Source of the DNA: Candidatus Marispirochaeta associata
GTDB lineage: Bacteria > Spirochaetota > Spirochaetia > JC444 > Marispirochaetaceae
Assembly (NCBI GenBank): GCA_001749745.1
Contig: JWTM01000107.1
Span: 1-64,000, forward strand
Direction: 5' to 3'
Length of the DNA stretch: 64,000 bases
Shown here in pieces: positions 17,289-25,557 of the stretch (positions are counted from its first letter, which is position 1; every line of letters begins with the position of its first letter). A model generated the notes under the pieces. That model ran no database searches and had not been told where the DNA came from. It saw nothing but the letters and a program-made list of their open reading frames with translations. The position numbers and the translations under genes were made by a program.

Positions 17289-18353
17289 TTACTGAACCGG
17301 AAGCTCCCGTCGTACATATGCTGTAATTGCTTGTGCCTCTTCAACGCTCCCGGCATCACAGACTAATACCGTCTTGGCCCTTTTCAGAAAATCAATATTC
17401 TCCTTTATCTCATCAAAGGTCACGAAGAGCTTAACAATCCTGTTCCCGAAGAGCTCCAGGTGAGCCTTATAGACCTCGATACCGCTCGGTTGCTTCGGGT
17501 CGGGAGCCAGCTCAAAATAGTGCAGCTTCTCAAGATCGAGAATTTCGGAGAAGGCCTGTGTTCCCGCCGTATGGAGATGCATAAAGGCTGAGTCGTATCT
17601 TTCCACCAGTCTCATAGTGTAGGGTTTTCCGAAATCTGCATAGAAATCGGAGGAGCACATGACCGATGCGTCCTCCGACAAGTGACCGACCGCATCCCCC
17701 GCCATCCAAACATCGGTGCCGCTGATGCTTCCTCCGTAAAAATCTCCGACCACGTGCTTTTGCCGGGAGATATACCATTCGCACGCCTCGGTGCAGAACG
17801 TCAGGAGCTTGTGCAGCTCTTCGGGGGATTCATACATATCGAGAAAGATATCGTTTCCGCGTAGAGCATTGGCCAGATCCAGCGGCGCCATGGCGCCTCT
17901 CTGTTTAACCGCAAAGATCCCTTCTCCCTGCTCTTTATAGTATGCCAATCCGTCGATAACCAGACGGAGCCAGAGATTGTCTTCTCTCAACTCCAGCTTC
18001 GAGATATCCTTGTAATCCGCTAAGAACGGATGATGCCAGCTCGTCTCCTGACCGAACCCCACCTCACCGCCTACAAAGGCAGAATGTTCGGCAATCCCGT
18101 ACCGGGGATAGAGGGCCGGGATTGAGTCATCCGGGATAAGCCCCTTTTTCCGCCAGGCAAACTCCAGGGCCTTGATATTCTCGTCGAGAAACGCTTTCAT
18201 CTCGCCGGGAAAGTTCCACTGGTCTAAACCTTGTACTGCATAGGCTTCCTGTTCGAGATTCACCATGACCAGTGCGTCTCCGCACTTACCCATGGTGGTG
18301 AACCGGATTATCCGGTCCATCAGTTCATCGACATCCTTACGTAGTCTCATCAT
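17289..18353 (-). CDS. URO-D family protein (methyltransferase-like)
   Basis: A 354-residue member of the uroporphyrinogen decarboxylase superfamily and the first gene of the glycan operon. Recognisable segments are FVGGEVGFGQETSWHHPFL, the barrel strand AFMHLHTAGTQAFSEILDLEKLHYFELAPDP, and the end region IVKLFVTFDEIKENIDFLKR. It is one of three distant paralogues in the window (1933, 17289, 24486), each next to glycan genes, so a role in sugar use (for example handling a methyl group or another decarboxylation) seems more likely than haem synthesis. No corrinoid protein is encoded nearby. Expression is from the repeat-containing promoter at 18377-18442. Confidence 0.72.
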   Translation of the reverse strand: MMRLRKDVDELMDRIIRFTTMGKCGDALVMVNLEQEAYAVQGLDQWNFPGEMKAFLDENIKALEFAWRKKGLIPDDSIPALYPRYGIAEHSAFVGGEVGFGQETSWHHPFLADYKDISKLELREDNLWLRLVIDGLAYYKEQGEGIFAVKQRGAMAPLDLANALRGNDIFLDMYESPEELHKLLTFCTEACEWYISRQKHVVGDFYGGSISGTDVWMAGDAVGHLSEDASVMCSSDFYADFGKPYTMRLVERYDSAFMHLHTAGTQAFSEILDLEKLHYFELAPDPKQPSGIEVYKAHLELFGNRIVKLFVTFDEIKENIDFLKRAKTVLVCDAGSVEEAQAITAYVRRELPVQ

Positions 18354-18376
18354 TGCTGTTCTACCTCGGTTGATTC

Positions 18377-18442
18377 ATTGTAAGTAGGGACTATGCAGCT
18401 GTCATGCAACAGATAAGTAGTGTTTATGTGTCATATCAGTAG
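18377..18442 (-). promoter_or_regulatory. Promoter and activator repeats of the glycan operon
   Basis: Read on the minus strand: CTACT (18442-18438), CTACT again exactly 22 bp on (18420-18416), 10 bp, then -35 ATGACA (18405-18400), a 17-bp spacer and -10 TACAAT (18382-18377). The repeats extend as CTACTGATATG and CTACTTATCTG. The same arrangement and spacings occur at 24420-24485, including shared CATGACAGCT and TTACNATGAAT. Two direct repeats one two-turn step apart next to the -35 box are typical of activation by an AraC-type protein; the YesN-like regulator at 18513 is the obvious candidate. Confidence 0.75.
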
Positions 18443-18512
18443 AACTGCCTTTTTAATTTCCTGTCGAATCGAGAGACAAAGACGACCATCTGCCGATACT
18501 CATCGGCGACAT

Positions 18513-19583
18513 CTAGTCTTCAACTACCGATTTCGCCGCAAATTCACCGGGAGTCATGCCCTTGAACTTCTTGAACTGTCGAATGAAATAGCTGCTGTTC
18601 TCTCCGTAGCCGCAGAGTTCGGCAAGCTCCAGGCTGTGGATATCCGGTCGGCGCTTGAGTACTTCACAGGCCCGGGATACCCGGTACTCTGCCAGATAAG
18701 CGGCAAATGACTTTCCCGTCTCCTGATGAAAGAGTTTTCCCAGGTAGTCGGGTTTGACGAAAACGATGTTCTCGCTCAGCCATTTTAGGGTCAGGTTTCG
18801 ATCCCGATAGTGGGTCAGCAGGTGAATAAGAATTTTTTGGATGTGCGGGTTCAGCCGTTCTCCCAGGGATACATCAGTCTGGGTTTGGGTCAGTAGGATC
18901 TGGTCCTTAAGGATATTGTAGATCTCACTCTGGGAGACGGCGGATCCGATCTTGCCGGCGAGCATAAGGGTGGACTCGTCGGAGAATATGACTTCTCCTT
19001 CGATCAGCATAGAAAGAAAGCGGATTGCCGCTCTGCGACTCGCTTCCAGCTCACCGCCGGCGGCGGATATCTCCTTGAAGATATCCAGCAGGATGCGCCC
19101 GACGCTGTTCCAATCCTTGCCGGTCACCGCAAGTACTGTTTTTTCCAGATACGGACCAAGGTCGACGTCGGCGCTTTTCTCCTCTGCTCCCCGACGCTGC
19201 CGGGACTCCCTAATGAAGGTCTCGGAAATGGAGAGCAGGATCTCCTCGATTTCCGCCAGACCCACCGGTTTGAGCAGGTACTGCTGCACCCCGTACTGCA
19301 TGGCACGACGGGCATAATCGAACTCGCCGTAACCGGAGATAATAACGAACCGGAGTCCAGGCTGAATCTCGCCTGCCCGCCGAATAAGCTCAAGCCCGTC
19401 CACTTCCGGCATGCGGATGTCGGTAAAAACTAGATCGACATCCGCATGCCGGAGAAGCTCCAGGGCCGTCAGCCCGCTGTCCGCCGTCCCGACTACCTCA
19501 CAGTTCCACTTCTCCCAGGGGACCATCTCGAGCATACCGCGGATGCTGAAGCGTTCGTCGTCGACGAGGAGTACTCGAATCAC
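18513..19583 (-). CDS. YesN-like response regulator, REC plus AraC HTH
   Basis: A 356-residue DNA-binding response regulator. The receiver domain (residues 1-120) has the acidic pocket VDDE, the phospho-acceptor Asp55 in VFTDIRMPEVDG and the late Lys in YLLKPVG. A linker leads to a C-terminal AraC-type double helix-turn-helix (about 255-352) with YLGKLFHQETGKSFAAYL and GYGENSSYFIRQFKKFKGMTPGEF. Its start overlaps the end of the kinase gene by 4 bp (ATGA). It is the last gene of the transporter operon that starts at 24392, so it is probably autoregulated through the 22-bp repeats found there and at 18377-18442. Confidence 0.93.
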   Translation of the reverse strand: MIRVLLVDDERFSIRGMLEMVPWEKWNCEVVGTADSGLTALELLRHADVDLVFTDIRMPEVDGLELIRRAGEIQPGLRFVIISGYGEFDYARRAMQYGVQQYLLKPVGLAEIEEILLSISETFIRESRQRRGAEEKSADVDLGPYLEKTVLAVTGKDWNSVGRILLDIFKEISAAGGELEASRRAAIRFLSMLIEGEVIFSDESTLMLAGKIGSAVSQSEIYNILKDQILLTQTQTDVSLGERLNPHIQKILIHLLTHYRDRNLTLKWLSENIVFVKPDYLGKLFHQETGKSFAAYLAEYRVSRACEVLKRRPDIHSLELAELCGYGENSSYFIRQFKKFKGMTPGEFAAKSVVED

Positions 19584-21289
19584 GCATCCTCCCCGGCTAT
19601 GTTTGTCGGCAGCACTATACGCACTTCAGTACCCCCTGAATCGACCGTTCCTATCTCGAGCCTCGCCCCTTCGCCGTAAATCAACTCAATCCGGCGCCGT
19701 AGGTTTTCCAGTCCGATTCCGGTACTCTGAGGATCCTCGGTCTCGGGATGATACCCAGGACCATTGTCGCGGATGGTGATAATAAACAAGCCGGCTGATT
19801 CCTCCCTGCGCATGGCCACCTCCACGATGCAGACCTTCCTGGAAGAGTTCAAACAATATTTAATCGAGTTCTCTACCAGGGGCTGAAGGGTAAAACGGGG
19901 AATCAGACACTCGTACAGGCGATGATCGATATCGATGTGAAAATCCAGCTGATCCTTCAGGCGAATTTTTTGAATGTAGAAATAATCATTCAGAAGATCC
20001 AACTGCTCCTTGACCGTTATCAGCGCTGCGGATTTCTCGAGGGAGCTTCGCAGCAGGGCGCTAAGTGACTTGATGACCGTGGCGATTTCAGGCTGCTCCC
20101 CCATTTGAGCCATCCAGTAAACCGAATCGAGGGTGTTGTAGAGGAAATGGGGATTGAGCTGATGGGAGAGCGCCTCCAGCTGGGACTGTTTCAACGATAG
20201 CTGCTGCTTCAGGTTGCGATTGATGAGGGTGTCAATTTTCTCGAGCATCTCATTGAACTCTTTATGCAGCAGCACGACCTCATTCGAGGTACCCGATGGC
20301 AGCTCCTGGATTTCACTACGCACGAAATTATTCTCGACAATATCTTCCATCGTCCGCGACAAGGCAATGATCGGCCTCGCGAGCTGCCGTGAGGCGCGGA
20401 GGATCAGGAGGGCGGCAATTATGAAGAGGCCGAGGAAGGCAGCATAGAATATGCGGTTGACTCGTTGAAGCTCAAAAAAGAGCTCGGCGGTTGGAATCAG
20501 GAAGAGAAACTCCCACTCCTTACCGCTGCTGATGTAAGCGGCAAAATAGCGTTCGCCCCGGTGAACTACGGTGGCATATTGCCGGCTGCCCAGATCCTTA
20601 ATCAGATCGCGGGTATTATCGCCTTCCAGCGCATAAAACTCGTCGCCCTTATAACCGATCCCCGCCTTGAGTCCGTAATAACCGATCTGCGATAGGGTTT
20701 CATTGAGCAACTGCTCGACGTCTACAAAGATATGAAGCTGACCCAGCGGCGGGGGATTGAATTCTCCCACCATATTGATCTGCCGGGAGAGTACCGCGGG
20801 TAACACGTCCGAGCCGGTCTGATTCCAGACGCTGCTTCCGCCGAGGCTCTCACTCCGCCGCCGGATCTCCGGCTTAATAATTTCATCGTAAGAGGTTTGA
20901 TGAAAAAGTCCGATGTTTGCATAGTAGGGATTGCCAGCACTATCGGCAACGATCACCTCCCGGACATACTCATTGGTATGCGAATAAAAGGAAAGCTGAT
21001 CGATAAAGCGCTCCCGGGACTGCCGCCAGGCGTAGGTCTCATCCTTTTGTTTCTTGGGATCGAGGAAGTCCTGAACAATCCGATCGGAGAGGATACTGAC
21101 TGAGAGTCGTTCAAGATTACTCACCGCAGCGGTAAAACTGCTCACGCTCGAATTGAAAATCTCATTTACTGTACCGTAGAGATAGGTACTGAATACCCGG
21201 TAGGTAAACCATTGTGCCCCCAGGCCGAGCACGAGAATGGCGGTGTAGAATGAGAGGAAATAGAGCAGTAACCTCGATCGTATTCTCAT
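19580..21289 (-). CDS. YesM-like sensor histidine kinase
   Basis: A 569-residue membrane sensor kinase of the LytS/YesM class. Membrane segments are at about 8-28 and 280-298 with an extracytoplasmic sensor domain between them (possibly Cache-like). A HAMP linker follows, then the His_kinase motif LSHQLNPHFLYNTLDSVYW with phospho-acceptor His381, and an ATPase domain with ENSIKYCLN and DNGPGYHPE...GIGLENLRRRI. It shares an operon with a CUT1 transporter and the AraC-type regulator at 18513, as is usual for sugar-sensing YesMN systems. It probably senses an extracytoplasmic oligosaccharide or a loaded binding protein. Confidence 0.93.
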   Translation of the reverse strand: MRIRSRLLLYFLSFYTAILVLGLGAQWFTYRVFSTYLYGTVNEIFNSSVSSFTAAVSNLERLSVSILSDRIVQDFLDPKKQKDETYAWRQSRERFIDQLSFYSHTNEYVREVIVADSAGNPYYANIGLFHQTSYDEIIKPEIRRRSESLGGSSVWNQTGSDVLPAVLSRQINMVGEFNPPPLGQLHIFVDVEQLLNETLSQIGYYGLKAGIGYKGDEFYALEGDNTRDLIKDLGSRQYATVVHRGERYFAAYISSGKEWEFLFLIPTAELFFELQRVNRIFYAAFLGLFIIAALLILRASRQLARPIIALSRTMEDIVENNFVRSEIQELPSGTSNEVVLLHKEFNEMLEKIDTLINRNLKQQLSLKQSQLEALSHQLNPHFLYNTLDSVYWMAQMGEQPEIATVIKSLSALLRSSLEKSAALITVKEQLDLLNDYFYIQKIRLKDQLDFHIDIDHRLYECLIPRFTLQPLVENSIKYCLNSSRKVCIVEVAMRREESAGLFIITIRDNGPGYHPETEDPQSTGIGLENLRRRIELIYGEGARLEIGTVDSGGTEVRIVLPTNIAGEDA

Positions 21290-21346
21290 TTCCCAATTCT
21301 ACACCTTTGATTATGCCGCCTCAAGCTGGCCTGGTTCCCGGCACAC

Positions 21347-22195
21347 TCAGCCCTTCAAGCCCTGGGTACTTACACCGTCGACGATATATCTCTGGAGCAG
21401 GCCGAACACCGCGACCACCGGGATGAGCGATAACAAGCCCATCGCCAGCAGCGCACCGTAATTGGTACCGGACGCGGGGTCCGACCACATGTTCAACGCC
21501 ACCGGCAATGGATAGAGTTCGATGCTGTTGAGATAGATCAGGGGTTGCAGAAGCTGCTCCCAGGTCCAGTAGAATTTGAAAATCGAAACGGTGATAATCG
21601 GCGTCTTCAACAAGGGAAGAATAATACTGAAGAAGGTTCGGTAGACGCTGGCGCCGTCCATAAAGGCGGATTCGTCGAGCTCCCGGGGAATGCCCCGGAT
21701 AAACTGTACCACGAGGAAAATGAAGAACGCATCGCCCAAAAAGGCCGGAACGATTATGGGCAGAAAGGTATCGATCCAGTCCAGTCTGTGGAAAATAACA
21801 TATTGGGGCACCATGATAATCTGATACGGCAGCATCAGGGTAGCGATCATGCAGGCGAAGAAAACCTTTTTTCCGAAGAACTCCAATCTGGCGAAACCGA
21901 AGGCTACTACTGAAGATGAGAATATGGCGCCGACGACACTCCAGGTGCTAAGGATCAGGGAGTTCTTCAGGAAATGGGGAAAGTTATAGTCGCCGAATCC
22001 CCGAAATGCCATAACAAAGTTTTTGGTGGTTACTTCCTTGGGAATAAGGGCAGTTCCGCTGCGAAATATCTCCAGCTGATCCTTGAAGGTGGCGAATATC
22101 AGCCAGAGGATCGGATAGAACATAACGACCGCCAGCAGCATGGTAAAGCCGTGGAAGAGCGTGGATGAGCGAACAGATCGAATGGAAAGCGGCAT
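21347..22195 (-). CDS. Carbohydrate ABC transporter permease (MalG type, CUT1)
   Basis: A 282-residue inner-membrane permease with about six membrane segments. The EAA loop that contacts the ATPase is visible as ELDESAFMDGASVYRTFFSIILPLLKTPI, a good match to the MalG consensus. It ends VDGVSTQGLKG, typical of CUT1 partners. Its ATG overlaps the stop of the upstream MalF-type gene (TAATG), so the two are coupled. No ATPase gene accompanies the operon, implying a shared MsmX/UgpC-like ATPase encoded elsewhere. Confidence 0.93.
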   Translation of the reverse strand: MPLSIRSVRSSTLFHGFTMLLAVVMFYPILWLIFATFKDQLEIFRSGTALIPKEVTTKNFVMAFRGFGDYNFPHFLKNSLILSTWSVVGAIFSSSVVAFGFARLEFFGKKVFFACMIATLMLPYQIIMVPQYVIFHRLDWIDTFLPIIVPAFLGDAFFIFLVVQFIRGIPRELDESAFMDGASVYRTFFSIILPLLKTPIITVSIFKFYWTWEQLLQPLIYLNSIELYPLPVALNMWSDPASGTNYGALLAMGLLSLIPVVAVFGLLQRYIVDGVSTQGLKG

Positions 22196-23097
22196 TATTT
22201 CCCTCCCTCGTAGAATACCCAGCGGTTCGATGTCTTGAAGAATATCGCGGTGATGATCGAGATAATGACGAGAAGGATCCAGGCCATTGCCGAGGCATAG
22301 CCCATCTCGCTGAAAAGGAAGGCACGTTTAAAGAGATAGAGGGAGTAGACCAGGGTATTGTTCATCGGGCCGCCTGCGGTAACGATATAGGCCTGGGTAA
22401 ACATTTTGAATGCGGCGATAGTCTGCATAATCAAGTTAAAGAGTATAACCGGAGACAAAAGCGGCAGGGTAATATGAAAGAACTTCCGAATCGACCCCGC
22501 CCCGTCAATAACCGCCGCCTCGTAGTAGTGGGTGGGAATATTTTTTATTCCCGCCAGAAAGATCAACATCGAGGAGCCGAACTGCCACATACTCAAAAGC
22601 ACGATGGAGAGCAGGGCGAGATTGGGATCACCAATGAGTGAATAAGACGATCCGGTAAGGATCTTGAATACGGCGCTCAACGGTCCCCGGGAACCAAAAA
22701 TCATGCGCCACACGATAGCGACCGCTACGCTACCGCCGAGGATAGATGGAATATAGTAGATTATTCGGTAGAATGAGCTAAACCATCTCTTTTGCGAAAG
22801 AAGCATGGCCACCGCCAGCGCAAATATCAGCCTGGCGGGGACCGAGAGAAAGACATACTGAAAGGTTACCACTATGGATTTGGAGAACAGTTCATCCGCG
22901 GTGAACATCCGTACCAGATTCTTCATACCGACCCATTCGGGCGGCGAAATCAGGTTGTAGTTGGTAAACGAGAGGTAGAGAGAGATGAACATCGGAATGA
23001 TAATGAATCCAAAAAAACCGATAAGCCAGGGGCCGATAAATATCAGCCCCGTGACATGGTTATTATGGATGAAGCTTCTTCGTGGCTTGGTATCCAT
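22195..23097 (-). CDS. Carbohydrate ABC transporter permease (MalF/UgpA type, CUT1)
   Basis: A 300-residue permease with six predicted membrane segments, starting with FIGPWLIGFFGFIIIPMFISLYLSF. The EAA loop is YYEAAVIDGAGSIRKFFHITLPLLSPV. It pairs with the MalG-type protein at 21347 and the binding protein at 23118. Substrate is probably an oligosaccharide, inferred from the neighbouring glycan enzymes and shared promoter architecture. Confidence 0.93.
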   Translation of the reverse strand: MDTKPRRSFIHNNHVTGLIFIGPWLIGFFGFIIIPMFISLYLSFTNYNLISPPEWVGMKNLVRMFTADELFSKSIVVTFQYVFLSVPARLIFALAVAMLLSQKRWFSSFYRIIYYIPSILGGSVAVAIVWRMIFGSRGPLSAVFKILTGSSYSLIGDPNLALLSIVLLSMWQFGSSMLIFLAGIKNIPTHYYEAAVIDGAGSIRKFFHITLPLLSPVILFNLIMQTIAAFKMFTQAYIVTAGGPMNNTLVYSLYLFKRAFLFSEMGYASAMAWILLVIISIITAIFFKTSNRWVFYEGGK

Positions 23098-23117
23098 AGT
23101 GCAACCTTATGGTAAAA

Positions 23118-24392
23118 TTAACGGCCGAGGATCTCGTTACCGCGATTGTAGAACTCTTTCGCGGCGGCAGCTGGACTTAGTTCGCCGAACATGACCTTGG
23201 CGAAGATCTCGTCGCAGAGTTCATTGATCTCAGCCCGACCGGGATTCGGAACCCACTCGAGGGGAGAACTTATAGGCGCGGCGACACTTACAAAATCGAA
23301 AGACGCAGCGAGTCCGGGTTCGAGCCCCTGGTCGAGCATATAGTTTCGAGCTTCGGCGGTAGCGGGAACGCCGCGGTTCGCCTTCTGGATCGCCAGCGCT
23401 TCAGGTTCGGTGGTCAGGAAATTAACCAGATCAGCACTGATCTCCGGCTGCTCACTGGCGCTGTTCATGGTGAAAGCCAACGCAGCCGCCAGGTGCATTG
23501 TGTTATTTGCAGCGGTTCCGGGAACAGGCATGAACGGCAAAGCCTTGCCTACACCGGCATTGATGGGTGTTGCCTGGTTGGATGGAATGAATACCATTGC
23601 CGCTTCACCGAAGGCCATGGGATTCGCAGCCCAGTTGTTGAAGTTCTCCATAGTGAAGGTATGCTCAACCAGCGCACCGGCCTGGTGCATACGATTCATC
23701 ATGGCGAAATAGTCTTCGAAGAAGGAGTAGTCGGTGAACCCCCAGCTCTTACCGTTCTCAGAGAAGAGAGGGTAGCCGGCTTCCCGGGCCAGGAAGGGAA
23801 GATCCTGGTACATCAGTACAAAGGAGACTCCGTAGAGGCCGGTATTCTCATGGATTTCGGTCGCCATGGCCTCGAAATCATCCCAGGTCCAGTCGACAGT
23901 GGGATAGCCCACGCCGGCCTGATCGAAGATGTCGGGATTATAGAGTACTCCCCAGCCGTTCAACCCCGCCGGGAGACCGTATACGCTTCCTTTCTGAGTC
24001 CACTCCTCCAGTGCTGCAGTATCGACTTTGTCGAAATCTAAATCGTAGTCATCCAATGCCGCCAGGATTCCGCCCTCGACATATTCGGTCAGCCGGTTGT
24101 TTACCATCTGCATAACATCCGGGGCATCGTTTGCTGCAATCTGCGTTGCAAGCTTATCCCAATATCCGCCCCAACCGGTGTATTCGGGAACGATCTTTAC
24201 ATCAGGATTCATCTCCTCGTAAAGTGCGATTGACTCGAGCGTGACGGCGGTGCGAACCTCGTTGGTCCACCAGGCGAGACGAATCTCCGTCTGATCCTGG
24301 GACGCCGTTTCTTCTGCCTCGCCTGCGGCAAAAATCGTCAGGGAAGCAATGAGAAACATAACAAGTACAAATACTAATTTCTTAGAACCCAT
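23118..24392 (-). CDS. Extracellular sugar-binding protein, family 1
   Basis: A 424-residue periplasmic binding protein for a CUT1 importer. Signal peptide at residues 1-23 (KKLVFVLVMFLIASLTIFAAG) followed by an acidic linker; there is no lipobox cysteine. The mature part has family text such as EEMNPDVKIVPEYTGWGGYWDKLATQIAANDAPDVMQM and WTWDDFEAMA. AGGAGG precedes ATG 24392. It is the first gene of the operon, transcribed from the repeat-containing promoter at 24420-24485. Confidence 0.93.
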   Translation of the reverse strand: MGSKKLVFVLVMFLIASLTIFAAGEAEETASQDQTEIRLAWWTNEVRTAVTLESIALYEEMNPDVKIVPEYTGWGGYWDKLATQIAANDAPDVMQMVNNRLTEYVEGGILAALDDYDLDFDKVDTAALEEWTQKGSVYGLPAGLNGWGVLYNPDIFDQAGVGYPTVDWTWDDFEAMATEIHENTGLYGVSFVLMYQDLPFLAREAGYPLFSENGKSWGFTDYSFFEDYFAMMNRMHQAGALVEHTFTMENFNNWAANPMAFGEAAMVFIPSNQATPINAGVGKALPFMPVPGTAANNTMHLAAALAFTMNSASEQPEISADLVNFLTTEPEALAIQKANRGVPATAEARNYMLDQGLEPGLAASFDFVSVAAPISSPLEWVPNPGRAEINELCDEIFAKVMFGELSPAAAAKEFYNRGNEILGR

Positions 24393-24419
24393 GCAGGCCC
24401 TCCTTGTGATAGATTATTC

Positions 24420-24485
24420 ATCGTAACCCTGGAATTCTGAGCTGTCATGGGCGATCTCAGTAGAGATGATGGTACAAATTAGTAG
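24420..24485 (-). promoter_or_regulatory. Promoter and activator repeats of the first transporter operon
   Basis: On the minus strand: CTACT (24485-24481), CTACT 22 bp on (24463-24459), 10 bp, -35 ATGACA (24448-24443), 17 bp, -10 TACGAT (24425-24420). Every distance equals that of 18377-18442, and CATGACAGCT and TTACNATGAAT are shared. The distal repeat ends at the stop codon of the upstream URO-D gene. Probable target of the AraC-type regulator encoded at the end of this operon. Confidence 0.75.
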
Positions 24486-25553
24486 TTAGCTGTTGTACTC
24501 ACTACACGCTTCGGCATACGCCAGGATATTCTCGACGGGAACTTCGGGTTCTAAGAGATGGGTCGGCGTGCAGAAGAGTCCTCCCCTATCTCCGGCGATG
24601 TCGAGATTTCGAATAACCATATCTCGTACATCCTTTGGTGAACCGAAGGGCATGGTCGACTGTGTTCCGATCGTTCCATGAAAGGAGAGATCCCGGCCGA
24701 ACTCGGTATGGATCTCGGCGAAATCCATAGACTCCGGCTGCACCGGATTGAGTATATCCACTCCGACTTCGATAAGATCCGGTATAAAGGGACGAATGAA
24801 GCCGCAGGAGTGGTAGAGAACGAGTATATCGGGCTTCACCTTTTTTGCGGCATCAATCACCTGTTTTATGCGTGGCTTCAGCCATTTCCGGTAGAGCTCT
24901 TCGCTCATCATGATCGAACTCTGCATGCCGATATCATCGCCGATCCAGAGTATATCGACCGGCGCCTGGGCATAGGCGACCGCGCGCTGAATAGACCCCT
25001 CAGTCACCCTGTCGAGGACCAGACTGGCCTTTGGATCATCGAGCATCATGTCCATCATAAGCTCTTCCATGCTGCGGATGGACCAGCTCCGTTCCCAAAT
25101 CGTCTGTCCCATCCTGCCGAGGGATGCGTAGCCTGATTCTTTATTCTTAGAGGCCTGTTCAGCCATATGGCCGGTGTCCGCCCTGCTGAAATCGGGAAAC
25201 GGATACTCTTCGAAGAAGCTGAGGTCATCCGAACCAGCCAGGGGGTAGCGTAAGCGGGTCATATGCATCGCAGCTTCGCTCCCCTTCTCGTGGGCTACAC
25301 CCCAGGCGTCAATCTCAGTACCTGGTTTTAGGGAATTCCCATAATAGGAAGCGAATATTTCTGTGGGAGACTCCAGCCTGGGGCCTTCAACATATCTCCA
25401 GGGGAAATCGAAATGAGACCAGTAGTCGACTATTCCCAACTCATCCTTGAATCGTTCTTCCAGGAAGGGAGAGAGTTCAAAAAAAACAGGTACTTCGTTG
25501 TAACCGCGTCGTCTAAATAGACGCAGGAGGTTCTCTCTCTTTGTTCCACCCAC
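24486..25553 (-). CDS. URO-D family protein (methyltransferase-like)
   Basis: A 355-residue uroporphyrinogen decarboxylase superfamily protein. The family start is KRENLLRLFRRRGYNEVPVFFELSPFLEERF; later segments are DILWIGDDIGMQSSIMMSEELYRKWLKPRIKQV, LVLYHSCGFIRPFIPDLIEVGVDILNPVQPES and LSFHGTIGTQSTMPFGS. A cysteine in YHSCGF lies where related methyltransferases bind zinc. The start is placed at GTG 25553, just after the stop of the sulfatase gene; longer frames would run into that gene. It is the third such paralogue in the window and the last gene of the operon from 30111. Confidence 0.75.
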   Translation of the reverse strand: MGGTKRENLLRLFRRRGYNEVPVFFELSPFLEERFKDELGIVDYWSHFDFPWRYVEGPRLESPTEIFASYYGNSLKPGTEIDAWGVAHEKGSEAAMHMTRLRYPLAGSDDLSFFEEYPFPDFSRADTGHMAEQASKNKESGYASLGRMGQTIWERSWSIRSMEELMMDMMLDDPKASLVLDRVTEGSIQRAVAYAQAPVDILWIGDDIGMQSSIMMSEELYRKWLKPRIKQVIDAAKKVKPDILVLYHSCGFIRPFIPDLIEVGVDILNPVQPESMDFAEIHTEFGRDLSFHGTIGTQSTMPFGSPKDVRDMVIRNLDIAGDRGGLFCTPTHLLEPEVPVENILAYAEACSEYNS

Positions 25554-25557
25554 GTTC

